NCBI GenBank assembly: GCA_035552155.1
Contig: DASZLX010000032.1
Location: forward strand, 56,049 to 120,048
Direction: 5' to 3'
Source of the DNA: DASXHY01 sp035552155
Lineage (GTDB): Bacteria; Verrucomicrobiota; Verrucomicrobiia; Limisphaerales; DASXHY01
Length of the DNA stretch: 64,000 nucleotides
Shown here: one piece after another, positions 7,013 through 17,703 of the stretch
Layout of the letters: every line of letters begins with the position of its first letter
How positions within the stretch are numbered: position 1 is the first letter of the stretch
Notes under the pieces: model-generated
What the model saw: the letters and a program-made list of their open reading frames with translations, nothing else
The model's database searches: none
What the model was told of the DNA's origin: nothing
Made by a program: the position numbers and the translations under genes

Positions 7013-8284
7013 ATGGCGAACAATGGAAAATCGCGGTGGTTGATGTGGCTAATTATTTTAATCGTGGTTGGCGGTATCGCTGGCGCGGTCGTGTGGCACT
7101 ATGTAAATGCCGGCGACGCGGGCCCGCAATACCAGACAGCGGAGATCACGCGCGGCGATATTATCCAGGCGGTCACGGCCACCGGCACGTTGAACCCGGT
7201 GACGAATGTGACGGTGGGCAGCCAGATTTCCGGTTACATTACAAAACTGTATGTGGACTGGAATTCGAAGGTCAAAGCCAACCAGCTCATCGCGCAACTC
7301 GACCCGGCCACTTACAAGGCGCAGGTCGCCCAGGCGGAAGGTGATTTGGCCAGCGCCAGCGCCACGCTGGAGTTGAACCAGATTGAAGCGAAGCGCGCGG
7401 ATGAACTGTTTAAGAGCAAGCTGATTTCCGACTCCGATCATGACACAGCGATTGCCACTCTGCACCAGGCCGAGGCCACCGTTAAAATCAAGCAGGCGGC
7501 GCTGGACACCGCCAAGGTGAACCTGGAGCGCTGCACGATTTATTCGCCGGTGGATGGCATTGTGATTTCGCGGAACGTGGACGTGGGCCAGACCGTGGCC
7601 GCCAGCTTGAGCGCGCCGACGCTGTTCGTCATCGCCAATGACCTGACCAAAATGGAAATCGACGCGAACATCGCGGAGGCGGACGTGGGGGGCGTGGAAG
7701 ACAAACAGGATGTGACCTTCACGGTGGACGCTTTTCCGAACCGCACCTTTATCGGGACGGTGATCCAGGTCCGCAATGCGCCGACGAATTATCAAAACGT
7801 CGTCACCTACGACGCCGTGATCAGCGTGGAGAATCGCGACTTGAAGTTGAAGCCCGGCATGACGGCGAATGTTTCCGTGGTGATCGCGGAGCGGAAGGAT
7901 GCGGTGAAAGTTCCGAACGCCGCGCTGCGTTTCCGGCCGCCGGACGTTATCGCCAAAGACGTGAAGACAAACGGCGCGGCGAGAATGGAGGCGGCGACGA
8001 ATGGCGCCGGCGGAAATCATGAAGGCCATCATGAACACAACGGCGGGGCGGGAGGCCATCCGCACGCCGAGCATCAGCCGGTCCGGACGGTTTATGTGCA
8101 GACAGACCCGCAGGACCCGACGAAGTTGACGCCGGTGCAGGTGAAAGTCGGCATCAGCGACGGCGTTTACACCGAAGTGATTGACGGCCTGAAAGAGGGC
8201 GAACAGGTGGTGACGGGATTGAGCTACCCGGACCAGGCCAGCGGGCCCGGAAATAATGCCATGCGCGGTTTCCGCAGAATGTAA
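7013..8284 (+). CDS. MacA/HlyD-type periplasmic adaptor subunit of an efflux pump
   Basis: A 423-aa protein with a cytoplasmic Lys/Arg start and one N-terminal membrane helix (about 10-28), the beta-barrel/lipoyl start (VTATGTLNPVTNVTVGSQISG), a coiled-coil hairpin (about 100-165), and the returning lipoyl half (CTIYSPVDGIVISRNVDVGQ), all typical of MacA-like membrane-fusion proteins. It should bridge the inner-membrane transporter and the TolC-like protein encoded at 12689. An unusual His-rich loop (about residues 329-350, HEGHHEH and HPHAEH) interrupts the C-terminal part and could bind metal ions. It heads the cluster with MFS and MacB-type genes downstream. Confidence 0.9.
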   Translation: MANNGKSRWLMWLIILIVVGGIAGAVVWHYVNAGDAGPQYQTAEITRGDIIQAVTATGTLNPVTNVTVGSQISGYITKLYVDWNSKVKANQLIAQLDPATYKAQVAQAEGDLASASATLELNQIEAKRADELFKSKLISDSDHDTAIATLHQAEATVKIKQAALDTAKVNLERCTIYSPVDGIVISRNVDVGQTVAASLSAPTLFVIANDLTKMEIDANIAEADVGGVEDKQDVTFTVDAFPNRTFIGTVIQVRNAPTNYQNVVTYDAVISVENRDLKLKPGMTANVSVVIAERKDAVKVPNAALRFRPPDVIAKDVKTNGAARMEAATNGAGGNHEGHHEHNGGAGGHPHAEHQPVRTVYVQTDPQDPTKLTPVQVKVGISDGVYTEVIDGLKEGEQVVTGLSYPDQASGPGNNAMRGFRRM

Positions 8285-8351
8285 CTGGATGGCCGAGCAT
8301 GAAATTTTTCCCCATTCGCGATTCCATCTTCTGCATTTATGTTGATGCGCC

Positions 8352-9665
8352 ATGCCGTTGAAAAAAGCTCCCGACGAAATCGTACGCGTGCCGGAGGAAG
8401 TCACCGGGCAGCCGCGGCGGATGGTCGTGGGCGAGCTGATGCTGCGGCAGACATTTTCCGCGCTGCGGCATCGGAACTTCCGCCTGTTCTTCGGCGGGCA
8501 ACTGGTTTCGCTCATCGGCACGTGGATGCAGAACACCGCCCAGGGCTGGCTGGTTTACGAATTAACCGGCTCGAAATGGCTGCTCGGGCTGGTGACGGCG
8601 GTCAATTGCGCGCCGATGCTGTTCCTCTCGATTTTGGGCGGCTCGATTGCCGACCAGCATTCCAAGCGCAACATCGTGTTGTGCACGCAGACGTCCATGA
8701 TGGTGCTCGCGTTCACCTTTGCGGGGTTGGTTTGGAGCGGCCATATCACCACGAATCAAATCCTGGTGATCGCCGCGCTGCGCGGAGTGGCGATGGCGTT
8801 CGACATGCCCGCCCGGCAGGCGTTCATGGTGGAAATGACGAGCCGCGAAGACTTGATGAACGCCATTTCGCTGAACAGTTCCATGGTGAACGGCGCGCGA
8901 ATCATCGGGCCGACCGTCGCGGGCCTGCTGATGGCCCAGATCGGGATAGCGATGTGTTTCTTCGCGGACGGATTGAGTTACCTGGCGGTGATTGCGGGGT
9001 TGGTGATGATGCGGCTGCCAAAATTTGTGAAGCCGGAACGCACGAGTTCGGCGGCGGCGCACGCGCTCGAAGGGTTTTCCTACGTGTGGAAACATCGGCG
9101 GATGAAAACGCTGCTGATTCTTTTTGCGATCGTCGGCATTTTCGGCTGGTCGTATTCCGTGATGATGCCGGCGTTTGCGATCGACGAGTTGAAGGTGGGC
9201 GCGGGCGGCTACGGAGCGTTGCTGGCTGCGAATGGCGTCGGCGCCCTATTCGGCGCGCTCACGGTGGCATCGGTGGGAAATCGGGCGAGCCTGCGGTTCC
9301 TGGTTTTTGGCGGACTGGGGATTTTTTCGGCGATGCTCCTGTTGCTGGCGTTCGTGCACAATTTTTATTTCGCGCTGGTGTTGCTGGCCATTGGCGGCTG
9401 GGGAATGCTGCTGTTTTTTTCCACCACCAATACTTTGCTGCAACTCGGCGCATCGGACGAAATGCGCGGGCGCGTCATGGGCGTTTGGGCGCTGGTGTTT
9501 GGCGGCATGATGCCGATCGGCGGGCTGGAATCGGGTGCGCTATCGCATTCTTTCGGCGTCCGGTGGACGATCGCCATTGGTGCGATCGTTTGCGCGCTGG
9601 CGGCGCTGGTGACGTGGCTGGTCGTGCGGAAATGGAAACCGGAACCCAATGAACGCAGTCATTAA
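8352..9665 (+). CDS. MFS transporter (EntS-like, MFS_3 type)
   Basis: A 437-aa protein with a soluble 35-residue start and 12 predicted membrane helices. The N-terminal FRLFFGGQLVSLIGTWMQ and the loop GGSIADQHSKRN (motif A-like) are characteristic of the MFS_3/enterobactin-exporter group, as is the conserved RGVAMAFDMPARQAF. It probably exports a small molecule by proton antiport. It overlaps the following ABC ATPase gene by 17 nt, so the two are almost certainly co-transcribed. An MFS protein inside a MacAB-type operon is unusual. A frame starting at 8339 reads through in another phase and is a shadow. Confidence 0.9.
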   Translation: MPLKKAPDEIVRVPEEVTGQPRRMVVGELMLRQTFSALRHRNFRLFFGGQLVSLIGTWMQNTAQGWLVYELTGSKWLLGLVTAVNCAPMLFLSILGGSIADQHSKRNIVLCTQTSMMVLAFTFAGLVWSGHITTNQILVIAALRGVAMAFDMPARQAFMVEMTSREDLMNAISLNSSMVNGARIIGPTVAGLLMAQIGIAMCFFADGLSYLAVIAGLVMMRLPKFVKPERTSSAAAHALEGFSYVWKHRRMKTLLILFAIVGIFGWSYSVMMPAFAIDELKVGAGGYGALLAANGVGALFGALTVASVGNRASLRFLVFGGLGIFSAMLLLLAFVHNFYFALVLLAIGGWGMLLFFSTTNTLLQLGASDEMRGRVMGVWALVFGGMMPIGGLESGALSHSFGVRWTIAIGAIVCALAALVTWLVVRKWKPEPNERSH

Positions 9666-10403
9666 ACTCGAAGATGTCCACAAGGTTTACCACACCGGCG
9701 AGGTGGACGTGCATGCCGTGCGCGGCGTTTCGCTGGAGATACGTACCGGCGAGTTCGTGGCCGTGATGGGTTCGAGCGGCTCGGGAAAATCGACGCTGAT
9801 GAACATGCTTGGCTGCTTGGATCATCCGACGCGGGGCCGTTATTCACTCGACGGCACGGACGTTTCGCAACTCGACCGCGACCAGCTTGCGGACATTCGC
9901 AACGCAAAAATCGGCTTTGTTTTCCAGGGATTCAATTTGCTGGCGCGCACTTCGGCATTGGAAAACGTCGAGTTGCCGCTGCTTTACGTGCATCGGCACA
10001 TTCCCGGCAGCCAGCAGCGTGAGCGGGCGATGAAATGTCTCGAAGTTGTGGGCCTGGCCAAACGCGCCGATCATCATCCCAACCAGCTTTCGGGCGGGCA
10101 GCAACAACGCGTGGCGATTGCCCGAGCGCTGGTGAACCAGCCGGCCTTGCTGCTGGCCGATGAGCCGACCGGAAATCTGGACAGCCAGACCAGCATTGAA
10201 ATCATGGGCGTGTTTCAGAAATTGAACGATGAAGGCATCACCATAGTGATGGTCACACACGAGCTGGATATCGCCAGTTACACCAAGCGCAATATCATTA
10301 TGCGCGACGGCAGCGTGGTGACGGATGAGGCGGTTTCGCGCCGCTTGATTGCCGAAGACGAACTGCGCAAACTCCGCGAAGCGCACCAGGCGGTGAATCT
10401 CGC

Positions 10404-10407
<4 letters not shown>
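9649..10407 (+). CDS. MacB/LolD-type ABC transporter ATP-binding protein
   Basis: A 252-aa ATPase. Walker A GSSGSGKST (41-49), Q-loop VFQGFNLL (91-98), signature LSGGQQQR (147-154), Walker B LLLADEPTGNLD (167-178) and the H-loop in MVTHELDIA are all intact. This is the stand-alone form of the ATPase domain fused in E. coli MacB. It overlaps the permease gene by 4 nt (ATGA). Confidence 0.95.
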
Positions 10408-11612
<1,205 letters not shown>

Positions 11613-11636
11613 TAAGGACGCGCCGATGCTTTCGCG

Positions 11637-12638
11637 ATGAAGACCGAGGTCCTGGCCACTCACACGCGCGATTTGTTCAACGCGGCGGTCAAGAGAGCGG
11701 TGGATTTGTTGCGAGCCGGACACGTGGTGGCTTTGCCGACCGAGACGGTTTACGGCTTGGCGGCCAACGCGCTCGATGCCGCGGCGGTTGCGCGCATTTA
11801 CGAAATCAAGGGCCGGCCGGCGAATAATCCAATTATTGTTCACGTCGCGAGCGTTGAAATGGCGAAGCGTTGTGTGTCTCAATGGCCGCCGCTGGCGGAC
11901 AAGCTCGCGCGGGCGTTCTGGCCCGGGCCGTTGACGCTGGTATTGCCGCGAAAAAAAGAAATACCGGATATCGTCACGGCCGGCGGCGAAACCGTGGCCG
12001 TGCGCTGGCCGAGTCATCCGTTTATCCAGGAAGTGATTCGCGCGTGCGATTTTCCGCTGGCGGCGCCGAGCGCCAATTTATCCAACCGGATTTCGCCGAC
12101 GAACGCGGAACACGTGGTGAGCCAGCTCGGCGGAAAAATTCCACTGGTAGTGGATGGCGGGCAATCGCAGGTCGGGCTCGAATCCACCGTGCTGGATTTG
12201 ACCGCGAAACCGCCGCGATTGTTGCGCCCGGGGATGATTCATGAAGACGCGCTGATGACGGTCACGGAAAAATTGACGCTCGGCGTGGGCGAGAGCGAAG
12301 AAATTCTGAAAAGCCCCGGCCAGCTGCGCAAGCACTACGCGCCGAAGGCGAAGTTGATTGTCCTGGAATGGCGCGACGACGCGGACTTGCGCGCGCAACT
12401 CTCGACTCGCGACATCCGGCCAGCGGCGCTTCACGTCCTCGCCCACACGCACATTCCGTCCCCGGGCGGCTTCGCGCGCGTGAGCGTGATTCCGCACGAC
12501 GCGGAGGCTTTTGCGCGGGCGCTCTATGCCGAATTGCATTACTGCGACTGGCTCGGCGCGGAATTGATCGTGGTGGAAGCGCCGCCCGGTGAGTGGCGGG
12601 CGATAGCGGACCGGTTGCGACGCGCGTCAGCCGAATAG
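11637..12638 (+). CDS. sua5: L-threonylcarbamoyladenylate synthase (Sua5 type)
   Basis: A 333-aa enzyme making threonylcarbamoyl-AMP for the t6A37 modification of tRNA. The YrdC domain fills residues 1-205 with KGRPANNPIIVHV, LARAFWPGPLTLVL, APSANLSNRISPT and the catalytic-region basic residues. A C-terminal Sua5 domain (about 235-330) is present, so this is the long Sua5 rather than short TsaC form; the SPGQLRKHYAPKAKL linker is typical. It sits 24 nt after the permease gene, probably in the same transcript, though functionally unrelated to export. Confidence 0.95.
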   Translation: MKTEVLATHTRDLFNAAVKRAVDLLRAGHVVALPTETVYGLAANALDAAAVARIYEIKGRPANNPIIVHVASVEMAKRCVSQWPPLADKLARAFWPGPLTLVLPRKKEIPDIVTAGGETVAVRWPSHPFIQEVIRACDFPLAAPSANLSNRISPTNAEHVVSQLGGKIPLVVDGGQSQVGLESTVLDLTAKPPRLLRPGMIHEDALMTVTEKLTLGVGESEEILKSPGQLRKHYAPKAKLIVLEWRDDADLRAQLSTRDIRPAALHVLAHTHIPSPGGFARVSVIPHDAEAFARALYAELHYCDWLGAELIVVEAPPGEWRAIADRLRRASAE

Positions 12639-12688
12639 CATCCATGATGAATGCGCGCCGGCCCGGTCAAATCAGCGGAGAGAAAAAT

Positions 12689-14446
12689 ATGCAAAGACGG
12701 AATCACAACGGTTTGTTTGACGAATTAAAACGAATGCCTCAATCTGCTCTGGCGATGAAATGGTTTGGAATCTTGTTGGCAGTGATGGCGTGCGGACTTT
12801 CGGCGTTCGCGCAGGATGCGGATAATGGGACGCTCGACACGAACATTACTGACCGGGCTTACGCCGACATGACCAATTCGATTGCGCAGGATTTAAAGAC
12901 CTCGGCGACGGTCCGCAAGATGTCGTTGCAGGATTGCATCCAGGTGGCGTTGGAGCACAACTTCACCATCAAGATTGCCCGCTACAATCCGGCGCTGGCG
13001 CGGTATAATTTATGGGGTTCGTATGGAGTTTACGATCCGACGTTTAGCGCGAGCTACGATCATACTTACAATCTGTCCCCCGGCGGCATTGACCAGCAGG
13101 GCCGGTTTTTCTCCGGAGTGGAATCCGAATCGGACAATCTGAGCGGGGGACTGGCGGGCATGTTGCCGTGGGGCTTGAATTACAATTTGGGCGTGAGCGC
13201 TTCCGATCAAAAAGGCACCCAGCCGGCGAATTTCGCGACCACCAACCTGAGCGGTTTTTTAACGAATGTGTTTTTGGACACCAGCTCGAACCCGGTGGTT
13301 TTGCTTTCGCCCACTTTCGCGACCCGGTCCGGGCGGACGCCTTTCGAAACAACTTCGGCGAGCGCCGGGGCGTTGAGCTTGAGCCAGCCGTTGTTGAGAA
13401 ACTTTTGGATCGACGCGGACCGGTTTACAATTTTCGTCAATAAAAAGGAGTTGGAAAAGAGCGAGGCGGATTTTCGCGACACGATGATGTCCATCGTCAC
13501 TCAAGTGGAAGTGGCTTATATAACCCTCATCCAGGCGGATGAGACCATCCGGGTCCAGGAGACGGCACTTGAATTGGCGGACCGTACGGCAGCCGAAAAC
13601 AAAAAGCGCGTGCAAGTGGGAGCGATGGCGCCGCTGGATGAGCAACAGGCGGAGGCGCAGGCCGCGTCCACCCGCGCGGACTTGTTGAAAGCGGAAATCG
13701 CGGCCGGCCAGCAGCAACGCGTGCTCAAGACGTTGTTGAGCGACAATTATACGAATGATTGGTTTAACGTCTTCATCCAGCCGACCGAGAAGCTGGTGGC
13801 GATTCCGCAGCAGTTCAATTTGCAGGAAAGCTGGCGGAAGGGACTCGCGCAAGGCGGCTCGCCGGATCGTTTGCGGCAATTGCGAATAACTTTGGAGGAG
13901 AATGACGCCCGCATTCGCCTGCAAAAAAACCAGCTTTTTCCCGAACTGGATTTGGTCGGGAGCTATGGCTACAGCGGGACGGGACGAGAATTCAGCGACG
14001 CGCTCGGACAAATCCAGGACCGCACCTCGCCGTCGTGGTCGATTGGCGCGCAAATGACGGTTCCCTTGAGCCAGACCGTCGCCCGGAATAATTTGAAGGC
14101 GGCCAAGGCTTCCCGCGACCAGCAGGCACTCACGATAAAAATGCAGGAACAGAACACGTTGATAGCGATTGAGAATGACATCGGTAACGCCCGAGGCGAT
14201 TACGAATCTGTCGAGGCCACACACACCGCCCGGCTTTACGCGGAGGCGGCTTTGGATGCGGAACAGAAAAAATATGAGAACGGCAAAAGTACGTTGTTTG
14301 ATATTCTGGGACTGCAGGCCAAGCTGACGACGGCGCGCTCGGATGAAATCAACGCGTTGGCGGCTTACAATCTGGTCTTGTCAACGCTGTCGTTTGACGA
14401 AGGGTCCACTTTCGAGAGGCTTCGTCTGGATTTGAAAATGCAGTAA
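12689..14446 (+). CDS. TolC-family outer membrane efflux protein
   Basis: A 585-aa protein. The start at 12689 has GGAG 8 nt upstream and gives a plausible signal peptide (MKWFGILLAVMACGLSAFA then QD). Two OEP repeats form the trimeric channel: the segment from about residue 100 (LQDCIQVALEHNFTIKIAR) and a second with long coiled-coil helices (about 260-330 and 420-560; LDAEQKKYENGKSTLFDIL). It probably completes the tripartite pump with the MacA-like adaptor and MacB-type proteins upstream. A longer frame from 12593 overlaps Sua5 and is not needed. Confidence 0.92.
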   Translation: MQRRNHNGLFDELKRMPQSALAMKWFGILLAVMACGLSAFAQDADNGTLDTNITDRAYADMTNSIAQDLKTSATVRKMSLQDCIQVALEHNFTIKIARYNPALARYNLWGSYGVYDPTFSASYDHTYNLSPGGIDQQGRFFSGVESESDNLSGGLAGMLPWGLNYNLGVSASDQKGTQPANFATTNLSGFLTNVFLDTSSNPVVLLSPTFATRSGRTPFETTSASAGALSLSQPLLRNFWIDADRFTIFVNKKELEKSEADFRDTMMSIVTQVEVAYITLIQADETIRVQETALELADRTAAENKKRVQVGAMAPLDEQQAEAQAASTRADLLKAEIAAGQQQRVLKTLLSDNYTNDWFNVFIQPTEKLVAIPQQFNLQESWRKGLAQGGSPDRLRQLRITLEENDARIRLQKNQLFPELDLVGSYGYSGTGREFSDALGQIQDRTSPSWSIGAQMTVPLSQTVARNNLKAAKASRDQQALTIKMQEQNTLIAIENDIGNARGDYESVEATHTARLYAEAALDAEQKKYENGKSTLFDILGLQAKLTTARSDEINALAAYNLVLSTLSFDEGSTFERLRLDLKMQ

Positions 14447-14452
14447 GCCGAT

Positions 14453-14917
14453 CTAAAGGTTTTCCAATACGCGGGCGTCCCCCACGAAGTCCGTGGCCAT
14501 GGCGGTCAGTTCCACATCTTTCACCGGCAAATATTTTCCGGTCGCGCTCGCCATGAGTTCGCCGGCTTGATTTCTCAGCTCGGCTTTGGCCTCGAAAATT
14601 TTGTCGCGCCGATTGGCGGCCAGCTCGCCGGTGGCGATGACTTCTTCGTTGGGCCGAAGCGGTTTTTGAAAGCGCACGGTCATTTCGGCGCAATAACCGA
14701 ATTTTTTCAGGCGGACCGCGCAGGCCCAAACCATGATTTCATCCAGCAGCGTGGCAATGATTCCGCCGTGGACGACGCCTTTGAAGCCAATGTGCTCGGG
14801 CCGGGGAATAAAATGCGTGCGCACGACGTGCCCGTCCGACTCGAAGCGCAGCCGCAGCCCGATGGCATTCGATTCGCCGCAAACGAAGCACGAATGCGTG
14901 TGTGGCAGTTCTTTCAT
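14453..14917 (-). CDS. PaaI-family hotdog thioesterase
   Basis: A 154-aa single hotdog-fold protein. The active-site region is GVVHGGIIATLLDEIMVWA, where HGG and the acidic residue of the long helix are the features of PaaI/4HBT enzymes that hydrolyse acyl-CoA. A Cys pair near the N-terminus (CFVCGESNAIGL) is frequent in one subgroup. It converges with the TolC gene with only 6 nt between stop codons. The acyl substrate is unknown. Confidence 0.85.
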   Translation of the reverse strand: MKELPHTHSCFVCGESNAIGLRLRFESDGHVVRTHFIPRPEHIGFKGVVHGGIIATLLDEIMVWACAVRLKKFGYCAEMTVRFQKPLRPNEEVIATGELAANRRDKIFEAKAELRNQAGELMASATGKYLPVKDVELTAMATDFVGDARVLENL

Positions 14918-14964
14918 GCAGCAATAGGGTGCCGAATGGGCCGGCGGGCAAGAAGAAAAATCGC

Positions 14965-15023
14965 GTTTAACGCTTCACGCTTTACGTTTTTGCGCATTTT
15001 GAAACGAAAAGTGAAACGTAAAG
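14965..15023. repeat. A/T-rich inverted repeat with CTTTACGTTT arms
   Basis: CTTTACGTTT (14980-14989) and AAACGTAAAG (15014-15023) form a 10-bp inverted repeat. Related fragments (TTTAACG, TTCACG, GAAACGAAAAGTGAAACG) give an irregular 7-9 nt periodicity. It lies in the 191-nt gap between divergent genes at 14917 and 15109, resembling the heptad arrays at 25642 and 34376 in style. Confidence 0.4.
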
Positions 15024-15108
15024 ATATGAACACCCGCTTGCGCGCATCCCGCGCATCTGTTATCCACGCGCAAATGATTAAATCCGGCCTTCGCGCCGTC
15101 TAAAGCAC

Positions 15109-17703
15109 ATGGCAGTCGCAGGTTCGCCCCGGCCACGCGTCGTTGTTGATGGCAAGTTTTTCCGGCTGGGCGGCAAAAAATTTTACGTCAAAGGCATCGC
15201 GTATGGGCCGCTCCCGCCCAATGCGCAAGGCCAGCCTTTTGCGTCCCCGGAACAAACCGCGCTGGACCTGGATCAAATCCGCGAGCTGGGCGCCAATGTT
15301 CTCCGGGTTTATCACCTGCCGCCGCGCTGGTTTCTCGACATGGCGGACAGCCGCGAGCTGAAGGTGCTGGTGGACATTCCGTGGAACAAGCATCTGAGTT
15401 TCGATACCGCCGCGCGCCGGGCGGAGGCGCGCGAAGCCGTGCGCAATGCGGTCGCGACCTGTTCGCGCCATCCGGCGGTGTTCGCGTTCAGCATCGCGAA
15501 TGAAATTCCGCCGGACATCATTCGCTGGACCGGCGCGAAGGCGGCGGCGAATTTCATCGATGAACTGGTATTCGAGGCGCGCCGCGTGGATCCCGATTGC
15601 CTGTGCACCTACAGTAATTTTCCTTCGACGGAATTTCTGCGCCCGCGCGCGGTGGATTTTGTCACCTTCAACGTGTACCTGCACCAGGAGCTGGCCTTCA
15701 AAAATTACCTGGCGCGGCTGCAGATGATGGCGGACAACAAACCGCTGGTGCTCGGCGAATTCGGCATCGATTCGCTGCGGGAAGGCGCGGCGCGCCAGTC
15801 CGAAATGTTATCCTGGCAGATCGAGGACTCGTTTCGCGCCGGGCTGGCGGGCACGGTAGTTTTCACCTTCACTGACGAATGGTTCCGGGACAACCGTGTG
15901 GTGGAAGACTGGAAAATGGGGCTCGTCTCGAACGACCGCGGGCCGAAGGAATCTTTTTCGGGGGTGAAAAGGATGTTCCACGCTGCGCCGTATTTTCCAC
16001 TGGCCAATTATCCGAAAGTTTCCGTCGTAGTCGCGAGCTACAATGGCGCGCGCACGCTGAAGCAGTGCCTGGAATCGTTGCAACGGCTGAATTATCCCGA
16101 TTACGAAATTATTCTCGTGGATGACGGCTCGACGGATGCGACGCAAAAGATCGCTTCTGAGGTGGAGCGTGCTTCACCGGGGGCGACGGTGCCGGATGAA
16201 TCCGGACGGCGTGCGCGGAGCGGCGCGCCCTACCCGCCGTTCATTAACATTCGCCATGAAAAGAATTTTGGACTGTCGATTGCGCGGAACACAGGCATTG
16301 CGGCAGCCACCGGCGAAATCGTCGCCTTCACCGATTCTGACTGCCGCGCGGATGAGGACTGGCTTTATTATCTCGTGGGCAGCCTGGCGGGGAGCGAATT
16401 TGTGGGTGTGGGCGGCCCAAACCTGTTGCCGCCGGAGGATTCACGGGTGGCGGCGGCAGTGATGGTTTCGCCGGGCGGCCCGGCGCATGTGATGCTGACC
16501 GACCGCGAGGCGGAGCACATTCCCGGCTGCAACATGGCGTTTTACAAACGCGCGCTGGAGGAAATCGGCGGGTTCGATCCGATTTTTATGAAAGCGGGCG
16601 ACGACGTGGACGTGTGCTGGCGCCTGCAACAGGCGGGTTGCAAGATAGGATTCAGTCCCTCGGCATTTGTCTGGCACTACCGGCGCTCGACGATGGGCGC
16701 GTATTTGAAACAGCAGGAGGGTTACGGCGAAGCCGAGGCGTTGCTGGTGCGCAAACATCCGGAAAACTTCAATTCCTTCGGCGGCGGCATCTGGCAGGGA
16801 CGGATTTACGCGTCGTCCAAGTACGGCGTCGAGTTGCGCGCGCCGGTAATTTATCACGGCCTGTTCGGCAGCGCGGGATTTCAGAAGATATACGCGCCCG
16901 AGCCCTCCGGGACGCTGATGTTTTGCACGACCCTGGAGTATCATTTATTCGTCACCATTCCCTTGTGGATTTTGACGGGAATATTTCATTATCTGCTGCC
17001 GCTCGCCATTGCGGGGCTTTTGATTCCAGCGGGTGTCTGCGCGCTGGCGGGGGCGCAGGCCGAATTGCCGGCGAGCAAAATCAGGTGGTGGTCGCGCCCG
17101 CTGGTGGCGCTGCTCTTTTTTTTGCAGCCGATTGTTCGCGGCGTGGCGCGTTACCAGGGACGGCTGGCTCAGCGGCCGTTGGAATTGGCGGCGCAGGAAT
17201 CGCTGGATTCAGTGGCGCTGTTCCATGGCGGCAAACCGTTGAACGAAGTGCAGTATTGGGCGGGCCAGCGAATCGACCGGCTGGATTTTGTGGCCGCGAT
17301 TTTCCGGCGGCTGCAGGAGCGCGGCTGGCCGAACAAATCGGACGTGGGCTGGAGCGATTACGATGTGGAAATCAACGGCAGTCGCTGGAGCCATTTGCTG
17401 CTGACCACGGTGGTGGAAGACCACCCGCAGGGACGCCGCCTGGTGCGCTGCCGATTGCGCGCCATCTGGTCGTTCCAGGCGAAAGTCAATTTTTGGGCGT
17501 TGCTGGGATTGGAATTTTTGTTTATCGGGCTGATGGGCTTTGAGCGAGTCTGGCCGTGGTTCGTGCTGCTGACGTTGCCGGTCTTCGGATGGTTTGTTCA
17601 GCGTCAGCGGCGCAAAGTTCAAAGCGTGGTGACTGTTTTCCTGGATCAACTCGCCAAGGAATTGGGCCTTACGAAAATCCACCCGGATTCAGACGGTCAT
17701 TGA
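15109..17703 (+). CDS. Glycoside hydrolase-glycosyltransferase family 2 fusion, membrane bound
   Basis: An 864-aa two-enzyme protein. Residues 8-295 form a GH2/GH5-like TIM barrel with the acid/base Glu in SIANE (Asn131-Glu132) and the likely nucleophile Glu217 in LGEFGID. Residues 303-560 are a GT2 domain (SVVVASYNG, DDG at 338-340, DSD at 409-411, PGCNMAF, GDDVDVCWR). Two hydrophobic segments (about 610-670) and a helical pair near 800-835 anchor it. No QxxRW processive motif is obvious. Residues 353-377 are an extra loop encoded by REP-like DNA. It probably makes or trims a surface glycan; substrate unknown. ATG at 15109 follows a short A/T-rich leader. Confidence 0.85.
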   Translation: MAVAGSPRPRVVVDGKFFRLGGKKFYVKGIAYGPLPPNAQGQPFASPEQTALDLDQIRELGANVLRVYHLPPRWFLDMADSRELKVLVDIPWNKHLSFDTAARRAEAREAVRNAVATCSRHPAVFAFSIANEIPPDIIRWTGAKAAANFIDELVFEARRVDPDCLCTYSNFPSTEFLRPRAVDFVTFNVYLHQELAFKNYLARLQMMADNKPLVLGEFGIDSLREGAARQSEMLSWQIEDSFRAGLAGTVVFTFTDEWFRDNRVVEDWKMGLVSNDRGPKESFSGVKRMFHAAPYFPLANYPKVSVVVASYNGARTLKQCLESLQRLNYPDYEIILVDDGSTDATQKIASEVERASPGATVPDESGRRARSGAPYPPFINIRHEKNFGLSIARNTGIAAATGEIVAFTDSDCRADEDWLYYLVGSLAGSEFVGVGGPNLLPPEDSRVAAAVMVSPGGPAHVMLTDREAEHIPGCNMAFYKRALEEIGGFDPIFMKAGDDVDVCWRLQQAGCKIGFSPSAFVWHYRRSTMGAYLKQQEGYGEAEALLVRKHPENFNSFGGGIWQGRIYASSKYGVELRAPVIYHGLFGSAGFQKIYAPEPSGTLMFCTTLEYHLFVTIPLWILTGIFHYLLPLAIAGLLIPAGVCALAGAQAELPASKIRWWSRPLVALLFFLQPIVRGVARYQGRLAQRPLELAAQESLDSVALFHGGKPLNEVQYWAGQRIDRLDFVAAIFRRLQERGWPNKSDVGWSDYDVEINGSRWSHLLLTTVVEDHPQGRRLVRCRLRAIWSFQAKVNFWALLGLEFLFIGLMGFERVWPWFVLLTLPVFGWFVQRQRRKVQSVVTVFLDQLAKELGLTKIHPDSDGH
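16203..16235. repeat. REP-like sequence inside a coding region
   Basis: The DNA starts CGGACGGCG and ends GCGCGCCCTACC, the same borders as the REP arm at 786-812, with an internal G/C hairpin. It encodes part of a 25-residue loop in the GT2 domain that other GT2 proteins lack (inference from general family layout). It is in frame and does not disrupt the gene. Confidence 0.35.
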
